In this document: in pieces, positions 17,938-27,434 of the stretch | Layout of the letters: every line of letters starts with the position of its first letter | Numbering within the stretch: the first letter of the stretch is position 1 | NCBI RefSeq assembly: GCF_000420805.1 | Contig: NZ_ATVQ01000005.1 | Location: forward strand, 54,234 to 118,233 | DNA length: 64,000 nucleotides | Direction: 5' to 3' | From: Yaniella halotolerans DSM 15476 | GTDB lineage: Bacteria; Actinomycetota; Actinomycetes; Actinomycetales; Micrococcaceae | The notes under the pieces: generated by a model | Databases searched by the model: none | What the model was told of the DNA's origin: nothing | The model's input: the letters and a program-made list of their open reading frames with translations, nothing else | Program-made: the position numbers and the translations under genes

Positions 17938-18801
17938 TTAGTTCATTTGCCAAGCAATCTTTTGTTCGATGAGTGCTTCCTTGGTTGCAGCCAACAGTTG
18001 TGCGCCCGCTTTGTATTTTTTTTGAGCCATAAATTTGGTGTAGCGCCAGTAGGTTTTGGTGACTACCTCTGGCTCACCGTCCATTACGAGCTGGCCTTGT
18101 TCAATCCAGATACAGCGATTCGTCATGCTACGAATGGTATTTAGAGAGTGACTGACTAAGAACACACAACCCGCCTGTGCGCGGAGTTCATCGATGCGAG
18201 CTTTAGTACGATCGCGGAATTGAGCATCCCCAGTATTGAGTGCCTCATCGATAATTAGGATCTCTGGGTCCATGCTGGTGGCAATCGCGAATTGAAGACG
18301 TGAGGACATGCCGGAGGAATATGCCTTGAGTGGTAGGCGTAGGGCGCTTTCCGAGAGTCCCGAAATTTCAATGACCGAAGGTCGCTTATTCTCGACCTCA
18401 TCTCGAGTCATCCCCATAGCAAGACATCCCAGGGTGATGTTATCGTGCCCGGAGATAGTTTTTACTAAGGCAGCGTTGACACCAAGCATGATCGGTGTCG
18501 AAGTGGCATATATGGTTCCTGACGATGGAGGGAGATGCCCTGTCAGCATCTTCATTAACGTCGACTTTCCTGAGCCGTTTGTACCGATAACGCCTACAGC
18601 TTCACCAGTTCGTACAACAAGAGACAACGGTTTGAGCGCTTCAACGTGTTGCACGGAGACTCCCGTCGCTCCACGCATGCGTTGCCATAATGTCCTGTCT
18701 TCCGTTTGCACACTTGCTGTGCCGACGGTATAGACCTGGGACGCTTCGTCAATTACTACAACGGGCTGTCCCTGGGAAAAGGGTTTCTCAACGGTCGTCA
18801 C
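17938..18801 (-). CDS. tagH: Polysaccharide ABC exporter, ATPase subunit (TagH/Wzt-like)
   Basis: The 287-residue ATPase has Walker A GTNGSGKSTLMKML, the signature KAYSSGMSSRLQFAIATSMD, Walker B ILIIDEAL and the His switch FLVSHSLN. The YSSGMxxRL signature is typical of the teichoic-acid and O-antigen exporter group, not of import systems. There is no Wzt-like carbohydrate-binding C-terminal domain. The GTG start at 18801 overlaps the permease stop (TAG) by one base, so the two genes are coupled. It powers export of lipid-linked polymer across the membrane. Confidence 0.9.
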   Translation of the reverse strand: MTTVEKPFSQGQPVVVIDEASQVYTVGTASVQTEDRTLWQRMRGATGVSVQHVEALKPLSLVVRTGEAVGVIGTNGSGKSTLMKMLTGHLPPSSGTIYATSTPIMLGVNAALVKTISGHDNITLGCLAMGMTRDEVENKRPSVIEISGLSESALRLPLKAYSSGMSSRLQFAIATSMDPEILIIDEALNTGDAQFRDRTKARIDELRAQAGCVFLVSHSLNTIRSMTNRCIWIEQGQLVMDGEPEVVTKTYWRYTKFMAQKKYKAGAQLLAATKEALIEQKIAWQMN

Positions 18802-19697
18802 TAGCGTTCCTCCCGTCCATAGGTTTCTTCTCCTTGCCAGAAGATGATGGATCCTGCGACCAATAGACCGACGGTCCAGGAGCCTAGAACGAGCCAGCGC
18901 ATAGGGTCAGGCCAGGCGTCGTAAAGTAAAACATCGCGAGTCATATCGAGTATGCAAAATAGGGGATTCGCGTACATAAAGGTCAATACGATGGGTAAGT
19001 CTTCGAAGCGTTCCACACCGTAGAATATGGCAGAAAGGTACATCCAAATTCGGGTACCAAAAGTGATGATGTGACTAAAGTCGTTCCACACAGTGACGAT
19101 TCGTGCCAAGACAAGACTCAGACCAAGATTAAAGAGAAATTGTATTGCAACGATTGGAATAAACATGAGCCATTTCCATGAAATTGGCTCCAGCGGCGGG
19201 ATGATCGCAATGAGTCCAATCATCGTGACAAACGCGATCATTTGGCGCATTAGTTCGCGAACATTGATCGCGATCGGAAGGGTCATTCTTGGAAAATTGA
19301 AAGCAGTCACCAGGGATCGGTTACCGGAAATGGCCTTGGAACCAGCAACAATGGCGGACACCGTGAATCGGTACATGAAGACACCGATGATGAGATAGGC
19401 TACGAAATTCTCTATCCCGCGTCCGGTGCCGAGCATGATACCGAAAACCAGGAAATAGGCCGCACCATTGAGTATGGGGTTTAAGACAAGCCAGGTTTGA
19501 CCAAGGCTGTCTTTTGCTGCGTCGCCTGCAATGCGAGACCGGGAGTCAAATATAATAAAGTGACGGAATTCCCAAACCTGTTTTAGGTATGTCCAAAAAC
19601 TGGGGCGGAAACCGACCTTGCTGAGGTTTGAAGCATTGATCTTGATATGCTCTATGTCCCCGGCAGATGATGGTGTTGACGCATCGTCGGTTGCCAT
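18801..19697 (-). CDS. tagG: Polysaccharide ABC exporter, permease subunit (TagG/Wzm-like)
   Basis: An ABC-2 type permease of 298 residues with about six membrane helices after a 60-residue cytoplasmic part (WTYLKQVWEFRHFIIFDSRS, then KDSLGQTWLVLNPILNGAAY). The first motif, with a lengthy amphipathic helix and LGxxWxxLNP, marks TagG/Wzm permeases. ATG at 19697 is chosen: GAAAGGA lies six bases before it, and the in-frame TTG at 19712 would start inside that ribosome site. It forms the exporter with the ATPase encoded directly downstream. The 305-base gap to wecB holds the divergent promoters. Confidence 0.9.
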   Translation of the reverse strand: MATDDASTPSSAGDIEHIKINASNLSKVGFRPSFWTYLKQVWEFRHFIIFDSRSRIAGDAAKDSLGQTWLVLNPILNGAAYFLVFGIMLGTGRGIENFVAYLIIGVFMYRFTVSAIVAGSKAISGNRSLVTAFNFPRMTLPIAINVRELMRQMIAFVTMIGLIAIIPPLEPISWKWLMFIPIVAIQFLFNLGLSLVLARIVTVWNDFSHIITFGTRIWMYLSAIFYGVERFEDLPIVLTFMYANPLFCILDMTRDVLLYDAWPDPMRWLVLGSWTVGLLVAGSIIFWQGEETYGREER

Positions 19698-20002
19698 ATA
19701 GATTCCTTTCAACGACTACCGAACAGCATTGTTCGTGTATCCAGAGCCCAGGCTGTCTTTCCAAGCTTCAATACTTACACAGATTGAAATAGCGTGGTTA
19801 ATTCGACCACCGGGCACCCGCTATAGCCTACCAATCGGCTGGAGACATTAGTGGTGTGTGCTTTCGCGCGTGTAAGTCACCTGGCCCCACGCCTAAACAG
19901 ACTAGACTATCGTAGCGAAACGGTTTTACACAGTCTGGCTAAGACGCCTCAGCACTGATGAGCATCCGTTATAGCGACTGTTTTCACTATGTAAGGATCG
20001 CC

Positions 20003-21166
20003 TTGAAGAAAATTATGCCCATTTACGGGACTCGCCCTGAGGCCATCAAGATGGCTCCTATCATCAAAGCGCTGGAAGCTTCGGACGTATTGAAGCCAGT
20101 TGTAACTGTGACAGGGCAGCACCGAGAGATGCTGGATCAGGTTAATGAGCTGTTCGAGATAGCGCCAGATTATGACCTAAATATTATCCAGCCGCGTCAG
20201 ACGTTGAACGCGGTCATGGCTAAAAATATCTCTGGCCTGGACGAGATTTTAGAAGAGGTCGCACCTGACGCGGTAGTTGTTCAGGGTGATACGACTACCT
20301 CTACTGCTGGTGCGATTGCTGCATTTAATCGTGGTATCCCTGTAGTGCATGCCGAAGCAGGGTTACGCTCATTCAATATTTTCTCGCCGTTCCCAGAAGA
20401 GGCGAACCGGAAGATCACCACACAGCTCGCTTCGCTGCACCTAGCGCCGACTTCAGTCTCACGCGATAACCTGCTGCGTGAAACCGTAACTGCCGAAGAT
20501 ATTTTCGTCACGGGTAACACCGTCATTGACGCGTTGTTTGATGTGGTGGACAAGAAAGTACCCTTCGATGACGAAGCTCTGAAGAATACTGCTAGTGAGG
20601 TCGCTGACGGTAAGAAGGTGGTTCTCGTGACAACTCACCGTCGCGAAAACCAGGGCGATGCCATGCGCGGCGTTGGAAGGGCCCTCGGCCGCTTAGCTGA
20701 TGAGCACTCAGACGTGCTCTTCGTATTGCCAGCTCACAAGAACCCCGTAGTGCGTGAAGCTGTGCTGCCATTCATCGAAGGCAAAACCAACGTAGTAGTA
20801 ACAGAGCCACTTGCCTACGGGCAGTTCACCCACCTCATTAGCTTGTCCAGTGTTGTGCTGACAGACTCCGGCGGTGTCCAAGAAGAGGCACCGGGATTGG
20901 GTAAACCAGTTCTGGTCATGCGTGAGAATACCGAACGTCCTGAGGCAGTAACGGCAGGCACAGTTCGACTCATTGGTACCGACGAAGAGCGTGTCTATAA
21001 CGAAGTCACCACACTGTTGACGGATGACGCCGCGTATAACGCGATGGCTGCTGCGGTTAATCCCTATGGCGATGGTAAAGCAGGAGAACGAACCGTGACC
21101 GCGATTGCAGAACTCCTTGGAGTTGGCGAACGCATGACCGAGTTCGACGATGGTCTAGGCAACTAA
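20003..21166 (+). CDS. wecB: UDP-N-acetylglucosamine 2-epimerase (non-hydrolysing)
   Basis: This enzyme interconverts UDP-GlcNAc and UDP-ManNAc. Family motifs are present: PIYGTRPEAIKMAPII at the N-terminus, VVVQGDTTTS, VVHAEAGLRS, PEEANRK, VLVTTHRRENQGD, the substrate-binding LTDSGGVQEEAP and the late RENTERPEAVTAGT. The start is set at TTG 20003, with AAGGA five bases upstream; the in-frame ATG at 19958 would add 15 non-family residues. The product is 387 residues, normal for WecB. It supplies the substrate of WecC (4478-5731). It ends 23 bases before smc on the same strand, so it may be cotranscribed with smc. Confidence 0.92.
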   Translation: MKKIMPIYGTRPEAIKMAPIIKALEASDVLKPVVTVTGQHREMLDQVNELFEIAPDYDLNIIQPRQTLNAVMAKNISGLDEILEEVAPDAVVVQGDTTTSTAGAIAAFNRGIPVVHAEAGLRSFNIFSPFPEEANRKITTQLASLHLAPTSVSRDNLLRETVTAEDIFVTGNTVIDALFDVVDKKVPFDDEALKNTASEVADGKKVVLVTTHRRENQGDAMRGVGRALGRLADEHSDVLFVLPAHKNPVVREAVLPFIEGKTNVVVTEPLAYGQFTHLISLSSVVLTDSGGVQEEAPGLGKPVLVMRENTERPEAVTAGTVRLIGTDEERVYNEVTTLLTDDAAYNAMAAAVNPYGDGKAGERTVTAIAELLGVGERMTEFDDGLGN

Positions 21167-21189
21167 GGCCCCGGCCCAAATCTTCCTGC

Positions 21190-24100
21190 ATGTACCTCAA
21201 AACACTGACAATCCGAGGATTTAAGTCCTTCGCATCTAAGACCACGTTTGATTTCGAGCCAGGCATCACTTCCGTTATCGGACCGAATGGCTCGGGTAAA
21301 TCAAACGTGGTCGATGCATTGTCATGGGTTATGGGGGAGCAGGGAGTTAAAAACCTCCGTGGCGGCAAGATGGAGGATGTCATCTTTGCCGGTACGTCTG
21401 GTCGTTCTCCATTGGGGCGTGCCCAGGTAGAACTTACCATTGACAACGCGGATGGCACGTTGCCAATTGATTATTCTGAAGTCACTATTAGCCGTACGCT
21501 ATTTCGGACTGGTGGTTCCGAATACCAGATCAATGGTGAAGCAGCGCGCTTACTGGATATTCAGGAATTATTGTCGGATTCGGGTCTTGGCCGTGAAATG
21601 CACGTCATTGTGGGTCAGGGTCAGTTAGATCGTATTCTCCAAGCTACGCCCGAAGAGCGGCGAGGTTTTATTGAGGAAGCTGCCGGGATCCTTAAGCACA
21701 GGAGAAGAAAAGAACGGTCCGAACGTAAACTCGATTCTATGCGTGCCAATTTGGACCGCATTCGGGATCTGACAGATGAAGTACACCGGCAGCTCGGGCC
21801 GTTGTCCAAGCAAGCAACTACGGCGAGAAAAGCACAACGAATTCAGCACGATGTTCGCGATGCAAGTGCCCGCCTACTTGCCGATGAAGTTGCATCGCAA
21901 GCTAAGCGTCTTGAAGAACTGGTTCATAGTGATTCTGACTTGGAAAAGCGTCAGCGCCAAGTATCATCCCAGCTAGAAGAAGCCGAGAAAGCCTCGGAAC
22001 GACTCTCTGAACAGTTGGCACAAATTTCGCAGGCAGCCTCGATCGCTCGAGACCACCGGTATCAATTAACTGCGCTGGCAGAGCGTTACCGTTCGTTACA
22101 GGCGCTGGCGAATGAACGTTACAAAACCGCATCTCGACCGCCGATGGCATCTTCGGGACTACCCCCCGAAGATGCAGAGAAGCAATTGGATGAAAATCTA
22201 CACAGCTTCGAATCGAGTCAAAACAAGGTGCAGGCCTTGTCTCAAGCGCTGAGTGAGGCGGAGACAGTGCGTGATCAAGCCGAACGTCAGGCTCGAATCT
22301 CACGCGACACGCATACCCAGCTCGTGAAGGAAGAAGCTGATCAGCAAAAGGCTCTTACCGTAGCGGAGAGTCGTAAGAACTCCGCCGAAATTAAATTGAA
22401 TTCACTCACTTCCGAATATGAGCGACTTCTTACATCAGGCACTACCAGCTCGGACACAACCACTGAAATTGATCATGAGGTTCAAGAGCAGGAAACGAAC
22501 CTCCAGAACGCTGAAAGACTGCTTCAAAGCCACGTCACAGACCAGGAGTCTTCCAAAGCAACTGCTGTAGCTCACAGAAAAGCGGCCACAGATGCAGAGT
22601 TAGCAGTAAACCGATCGAAGGAACAACTTAGTGCAGCGCGTGCACGTGTAGAAATTCTAGAACAATCCCTACAGCCGGCATCTGGAACCTCGTTAGCCGC
22701 CCTTAAAATCCATCAACCTCTCGACGTTTCAGAGATAATAAACATCGAAGGTGGGTGGGAGACGGCAATCGCAGCTTTGCTTGCGGGATCAACTGACCGT
22801 GCTTGGCTTGCTAGCTTCGATAGCGCTATTTCGGGCTTGGCCACGCTGCAAAACCAAGATGTGTCGGATATTCGAATTTTCTATCCAACGTCACATTGGG
22901 ACGAGCCTTTGTCCGATACCGAGAAACTGGTACAAGCCAGCGCCGTGGTTTCTCCTCGACTGGAGGCGACTACCGCTTACAAAAACCTGCGGTCATTCTT
23001 AGCATCAGCGGTACTTGTCGAGGATCTGGAAGAAGCTAGTGTGCTTGGTAGCGACGCCTTCTTTGAACGGCACCCAGAAGTAAGAATAGCGACCCGAGCA
23101 GGTCATGTATTGTCGGCATCTTGCATCGATTTTCATGGTGATGGCTCGGTCAGTACCTTGGAACGTCGTGCCGAATATGATCTAGCAGTCGAAGAAGTCA
23201 ACCGAATGACAGCTGTCGTCGAAGAGTCAGTAGTTGAACAGACAGAGGCTTTCCAGAGTTACCAGGATGCTCAGCGAACCGTGGATGATGCCAACGCTGA
23301 GATCCAGGCGCTACGTTCGAAAGTCGCTACATTCCGCGAGCGTATAGCAGTTCAAAAAAAGACGCTCGAGAAGCAGCATGCAGCACAAGAGCAATACGAA
23401 ACTCAGCGGGTGAAATTGCATGAAGACATTGAAAAGGCACGCAATGCCCTGACTGAAGCGATGGATCATTTTGAAGCGGTGCAGGCTGCTTCCAATTTCG
23501 CAGCCGAGAGTTCAACCGGGGTTGAAACAGCAACCCAAGCCCAAAATGATGCTGAACAAGAAGCTGCCAAGTCCAGAGCCGCAGAGACAGAGGCTAGACT
23601 AGCGCTGCGCACGGAAGAAAATTTCAAGCAGCAAGCTGAGCAACGAGTTGAGCAATCCCGTAGAAGACTATCTTCCGCTAAGATCGCGCAGCAAGAATAT
23701 CAACGCGCGCTCACTAGGCAACAACGTGCGGTGCAACGTCTCGCAGCGTTAGCTTCTGCTATTGAAACTGCTATTCAACGCATAGACACAAGCGTGCAGC
23801 GTGCCGATAATGACTACCAAGAGCTCGAAGAACAACGGGAAGCTCTAGTAGAACAATCTGAGGGTGCAGAACAGACTAGTAACACGTCACGCCAGCAACT
23901 TACAAAACTGCAGGAACAACTTCATCAGCGGCGCCTGCAACGCCAAGAGCATGAGCTGAAACTAGAGCAATTACATGAACGATCTTTGAACGAGCTTGGT
24001 TATTCGCATCAATACTTGGTCACTAACTTTGGACCGCACCAGCCGATCTACCTCGAAGAAGAGAGCACATCTGAAGCCGTTGCCTTTGACCGGAAGGAAC

Positions 24101-24750
24101 AAGAGAAGCGGTTACGTACTGCTAAGCGCAACCTTAGTGCACTGGGGAAAATTAACCCGTTGGCGCTGGAGGAATATGAGGCTGTCCAGGAACGGTATGA
24201 GTATCTCACCAGGCAACTGTCGGACTTAGAAGAGTCGCGCCGGGACTTGCTGAAAATTATTGAAGATGTGGACGCTACCGTGCTCGAGGTATTCACTCAG
24301 GCATATGAAGACACCGCAGCACAGTTTCAGCATGTATTCGCAACACTATTTCCCGGGGGAGAAGGACGCCTGTCGCTTACCGAACCTGACAACATGTTGG
24401 AAACGGGCATCGAGGTTGAAGCTCGGCCCGCAGGCAAGAGAGTGAAGCGATTATCGCTGCTGTCCGGGGGAGAACGATCCTTGGCTGCAATTGCCATGCT
24501 CGTGTCTATTTTCAAAGCGAGGCCGTCGCCGTTCTACGTTATGGATGAGGTCGAGGCCGCGTTAGACGATACTAATCTGACGCGCTTACTCACGATCTTT
24601 AGAGAGTTACAAGACGATTCTCAGCTGATTATCATCACGCACCAAAAACGAACTATGGAGATCTCTGATGCGCTCTATGGTGTCTCGATGCGTGGTGACG
24701 GAGTCTCCCAGGTGATCAGCCAAAAGCTGGATCACGTCTCGTCTGAATGA
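21190..24750 (+). CDS. smc: Chromosome segregation SMC protein
   Basis: The 1186-residue protein has the full SMC plan. The N-terminal ATPase half starts MYLKTLTIRGFKSFASKTTF, with Walker A GPNGSGKSNVVDAL near residue 32. Coiled coil runs from about 165 to 500. The hinge is at about 505-670 (MxxxSLAALKIHQPLD through FHGDGSVSTLE). A second coiled coil follows to about 1020. The signature LSGGERSLAAIAML lies near 1090 and Walker B FYVMDEVEAALDD near 1115. It organises and segregates chromosomes with ScpA/ScpB, which are not in this window. The last 19 bases overlap the convergent MFS gene. No strong ribosome site precedes ATG 21190. Confidence 0.97.
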   Translation: MYLKTLTIRGFKSFASKTTFDFEPGITSVIGPNGSGKSNVVDALSWVMGEQGVKNLRGGKMEDVIFAGTSGRSPLGRAQVELTIDNADGTLPIDYSEVTISRTLFRTGGSEYQINGEAARLLDIQELLSDSGLGREMHVIVGQGQLDRILQATPEERRGFIEEAAGILKHRRRKERSERKLDSMRANLDRIRDLTDEVHRQLGPLSKQATTARKAQRIQHDVRDASARLLADEVASQAKRLEELVHSDSDLEKRQRQVSSQLEEAEKASERLSEQLAQISQAASIARDHRYQLTALAERYRSLQALANERYKTASRPPMASSGLPPEDAEKQLDENLHSFESSQNKVQALSQALSEAETVRDQAERQARISRDTHTQLVKEEADQQKALTVAESRKNSAEIKLNSLTSEYERLLTSGTTSSDTTTEIDHEVQEQETNLQNAERLLQSHVTDQESSKATAVAHRKAATDAELAVNRSKEQLSAARARVEILEQSLQPASGTSLAALKIHQPLDVSEIINIEGGWETAIAALLAGSTDRAWLASFDSAISGLATLQNQDVSDIRIFYPTSHWDEPLSDTEKLVQASAVVSPRLEATTAYKNLRSFLASAVLVEDLEEASVLGSDAFFERHPEVRIATRAGHVLSASCIDFHGDGSVSTLERRAEYDLAVEEVNRMTAVVEESVVEQTEAFQSYQDAQRTVDDANAEIQALRSKVATFRERIAVQKKTLEKQHAAQEQYETQRVKLHEDIEKARNALTEAMDHFEAVQAASNFAAESSTGVETATQAQNDAEQEAAKSRAAETEARLALRTEENFKQQAEQRVEQSRRRLSSAKIAQQEYQRALTRQQRAVQRLAALASAIETAIQRIDTSVQRADNDYQELEEQREALVEQSEGAEQTSNTSRQQLTKLQEQLHQRRLQRQEHELKLEQLHERSLNELGYSHQYLVTNFGPHQPIYLEEESTSEAVAFDRKEQEKRLRTAKRNLSALGKINPLALEEYEAVQERYEYLTRQLSDLEESRRDLLKIIEDVDATVLEVFTQAYEDTAAQFQHVFATLFPGGEGRLSLTEPDNMLETGIEVEARPAGKRVKRLSLLSGGERSLAAIAMLVSIFKARPSPFYVMDEVEAALDDTNLTRLLTIFRELQDDSQLIIITHQKRTMEISDALYGVSMRGDGVSQVISQKLDHVSSE

Positions 24751-26045
24751 GTGTCGGAATCTTTTGTCGATGACGCGATTTTAGGAAGCTGTCCTGTTCT
24801 AGGTCCGTTCGGCCCAACACGCACGTTGGTTTCTGGAGCGAAAACCCAAATAAGACCCGCAGCGGCGAGGATCAAGGCGGAAATTCCAAAGCCTAACTGG
24901 AACCCATAGATGTCTACGATCCAGCCTATGAAGAGCGGACCGATAATTGAACCAACGTCCGATGCCATTTGAGCAGAAGACATGACCGTTCCGGCTTTTC
25001 TTTCTTGCCCAACGAGGTCTGCAATGGAAGCTTGCTGTGGAGCATTCAACATGCCCGTGCCAGCGCCAGCTACGAGCGAGGCAATGAAAAACAGCCACGG
25101 ATTCGTCATGAAGCCGAGTACGCCTGTTCCCACAGCCGCAACCATAAGCCCACTTACAATGAAGGGCTTTCTTCCGTATTTGTCTGAATATCGGGATAGG
25201 AATGTGACTGCAAGAACGTTTCCTACTGCGAAAATCGATAACGCCACAGCTGCCGTTTGCGCTCCGTCTAAAACAAACCCTGTGCCGGCGAAAGCTGAAG
25301 CTGCGAAAAGGGGCATGATCGCATTACGCACGCCAAATGTTGCCCAACCATTGGCGAAAAATGAACCAAGGGCAGCCTTATAAGAGTTGTCTTTAAAGGC
25401 TTCTGCGAAAGACCAAGGAACTCGTTCATCAACTATTTCGTGGCGCTTTTGTCCCTTGCGGCGGTGTAATCCGATATACACCACCAGCGAAGCAACAAGT
25501 AATGAGCTGCCGTATATCAAGAATGGAGCTCGAGGCCCAAGGCCAACGAGTAGCCCACCCACCAGTGGGCCAGAAATGTTTCCGATGAGAAAAGCTGAAG
25601 CATATGCACCTGAAACTCGGCCTCGAATACTTGGCGCTGACTTGGCCGCAAGGAATGACATGGCGGAAACGGTAAAGAGGGTTGAGCCGAAGCCACCGAG
25701 CCCTCGGAAAATCAGCAGCTGAGAATAGGTCTGCGCAAAAGCTACTAAAAACATGGAGATGCCCACGATGGTTACTCCCGTGATATACACAGGAGATTCA
25801 CCGAAACGTGTGGTGGCTCGGCCAGATAAGGGCGCCAGGATGAGACGGGCCAGCCCAAAGATTGATACGACCGCCGAGACACCGAATGCACCGACGCCGA
25901 AGGACTCAGCGTAGGAAGGCAAAACCGGAGTAATAATTCCGAAACCAATAGCGATAATAAATGCCGCGGAGATAAGAACGCGAATTTCACCAGGGATTTT
26001 GAGTTTCTCGGGGGACACAGACATATAGGCCATTATCTCATGCAC
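24732..26045 (-). CDS. MFS transporter (drug-efflux type)
   Basis: The 437-residue protein has 12 predicted membrane helices. The major-facilitator loop signature is visible after helix 2 (APLSGRATTRFGESPVY) and repeated after helix 8 (LSRYSDKYGRKPFIVSGL). The pattern GAGTGMLNAPQQASIADLV is typical of the DHA1 efflux subgroup. Substrate is unknown. The start may be ATG 26045 or the in-frame ATG at 26024 (MSVSPEKLK); neither is decided. Its 3' end overlaps the smc 3' end by 19 bases, and it is divergent from ftsY. It is a foreign insertion in the usual smc-ftsY order. Confidence 0.88.
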   Translation of the reverse strand: MHEIMAYMSVSPEKLKIPGEIRVLISAAFIIAIGFGIITPVLPSYAESFGVGAFGVSAVVSIFGLARLILAPLSGRATTRFGESPVYITGVTIVGISMFLVAFAQTYSQLLIFRGLGGFGSTLFTVSAMSFLAAKSAPSIRGRVSGAYASAFLIGNISGPLVGGLLVGLGPRAPFLIYGSSLLVASLVVYIGLHRRKGQKRHEIVDERVPWSFAEAFKDNSYKAALGSFFANGWATFGVRNAIMPLFAASAFAGTGFVLDGAQTAAVALSIFAVGNVLAVTFLSRYSDKYGRKPFIVSGLMVAAVGTGVLGFMTNPWLFFIASLVAGAGTGMLNAPQQASIADLVGQERKAGTVMSSAQMASDVGSIIGPLFIGWIVDIYGFQLGFGISALILAAAGLIWVFAPETNVRVGPNGPRTGQLPKIASSTKDSDTHSDET

Positions 26046-26128
26046 GAAACTATTTGGAACTTAGTTCACTGTGCCCGTGGCATAACAAAAACATTGCACA
26101 AGGTGAAAAGTGTGCCAAACTATATCGT

Positions 26129-27298
26129 GTGGAACTTCTGATCATATTTGCTTTTCTTGCACCCGTCATAGTCGGTGTCGGTTCGGTTGTCGCACTCGAC
26201 CGTCCGATGCCTGAACCGAAAGTCCTTGAGCCCGAAGCTCCGGCTCCTGAGCCGGCATCAGCACCGGTTCAGGTCGAAGAGCCAACAGTCGAAGAAGCAA
26301 CTGTTGTTGAGCCAGAGCCAGAGCCAGAGCCTGAAGCTGTTGCTGAGCCTGAGGTAGAACTCGAAAAGCCAGCACCAGCTGCAGGCCGTTTAGCTCGATT
26401 GCGTGCTCGACTCGCGAAATCGAATAACGTTTTCTCCAAAGGGTTGCTGGCTTTGCTCGCCCAAGACGACATTGACGAAGATGTCTGGGATGAGATTGAG
26501 GAGACGCTCCTCATGTCGGACCTCGGTGCCGACCCCGCGATGGAGTTGGTTGACCGCTTGAAAGAGCGCGTAACTATCGAAGGCGCTCACGAGACAGACT
26601 CAGTTCGTGAGATGTTGCGCGAAGAACTCATCACCATGGTTGATCCATCGATGGATCGTCGCCTTGCAGCAACCCGCAAAGATGACAAGCCCGCGGTCAT
26701 GATGGTCGTTGGCGTCAATGGTGTTGGCAAGACGACCACTGTTGGAAAATTAGCCCGTGTTCTGGTCGCCGAGGACCGGAATGTCATTCTCGGCGCTGCA
26801 GATACGTTCCGCGCAGCTGCTGCCGAACAGCTCACTACATGGGGAGAGCGTGTCGGCGTAGAGACCGTGCGGTCTGACCAAGAAGGTGCAGATCCTGCGT
26901 CGGTTGCTTTCTCGGCAGTAGAGGAAGGCATCAAACAAGAATCTGACGTCGTCCTGGTCGATACTGCAGGTCGCTTACATTCAAAAGCGAACCTCATGGA
27001 AGAACTCGGCAAGGTAAAACGTGTAACCGAGAAACAAGCCGAGGTCGGCGAGGTCCTCTTGGTCATTGATGCCACCACGGGACAAAACGGGTTGGCTCAA
27101 GCCAAAGTGTTTACCGAAGCAGTCAATGTAACCGGTATTGTTCTTACCAAAATGGACGGTACGGCCAAAGGCGGTATCGTGGTAGCAATCCAGCGACAGC
27201 TCGGGGTCCCGGTCAAGCTCATTGGCCTGGGCGAGGGTGCTGATGACTTAGCTCCATTCGAAGCCGAAGCGTTCGTAGATGCGTTGCTAGCAAGCTAG
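26129..27298 (+). CDS. ftsY: Signal recognition particle receptor FtsY
   Basis: This GTPase docks SRP-ribosome complexes at the membrane. From GTG 26129 the protein has 389 residues: a membrane-inserting N-terminus (VELLIIFAFLAPVIVGVG), an acidic Pro/Glu-rich A domain (including VEPEPEPEPEAV), then the NG domain. G motifs are GVNGVGKTTTVGKL, the insertion-box region LGAADTFRAAAAEQL, VDTAGR and LTKMDGTAKGG. GTG 26129 is preferred because it begins with the short hydrophobic segment seen in actinobacterial FtsY; the frame extends to an ATG at 26054 with unlikely sequence (CPWHNKN). It is followed by ffh. Confidence 0.95.
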   Translation: MELLIIFAFLAPVIVGVGSVVALDRPMPEPKVLEPEAPAPEPASAPVQVEEPTVEEATVVEPEPEPEPEAVAEPEVELEKPAPAAGRLARLRARLAKSNNVFSKGLLALLAQDDIDEDVWDEIEETLLMSDLGADPAMELVDRLKERVTIEGAHETDSVREMLREELITMVDPSMDRRLAATRKDDKPAVMMVVGVNGVGKTTTVGKLARVLVAEDRNVILGAADTFRAAAAEQLTTWGERVGVETVRSDQEGADPASVAFSAVEEGIKQESDVVLVDTAGRLHSKANLMEELGKVKRVTEKQAEVGEVLLVIDATTGQNGLAQAKVFTEAVNVTGIVLTKMDGTAKGGIVVAIQRQLGVPVKLIGLGEGADDLAPFEAEAFVDALLAS

Positions 27299-27434
27299 AA
27301 CTGATTTGCTGCAAGATAAATGCCATGCAGTAACTGTGTACCTGGACTGTGACTTGATAAAGTGATGGGCCAGGTACCATTTTACGCTCGAGAAATCCGA
27401 CTCGAGCGGAGTCGACAACAAGGATTTATCGCAC

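Noticed and set aside
26276..26375. Acidic Pro/Glu repeats in ftsY as a tandem repeat element
   Set aside because: An ordinary low-complexity A domain of FtsY, not a DNA repeat.
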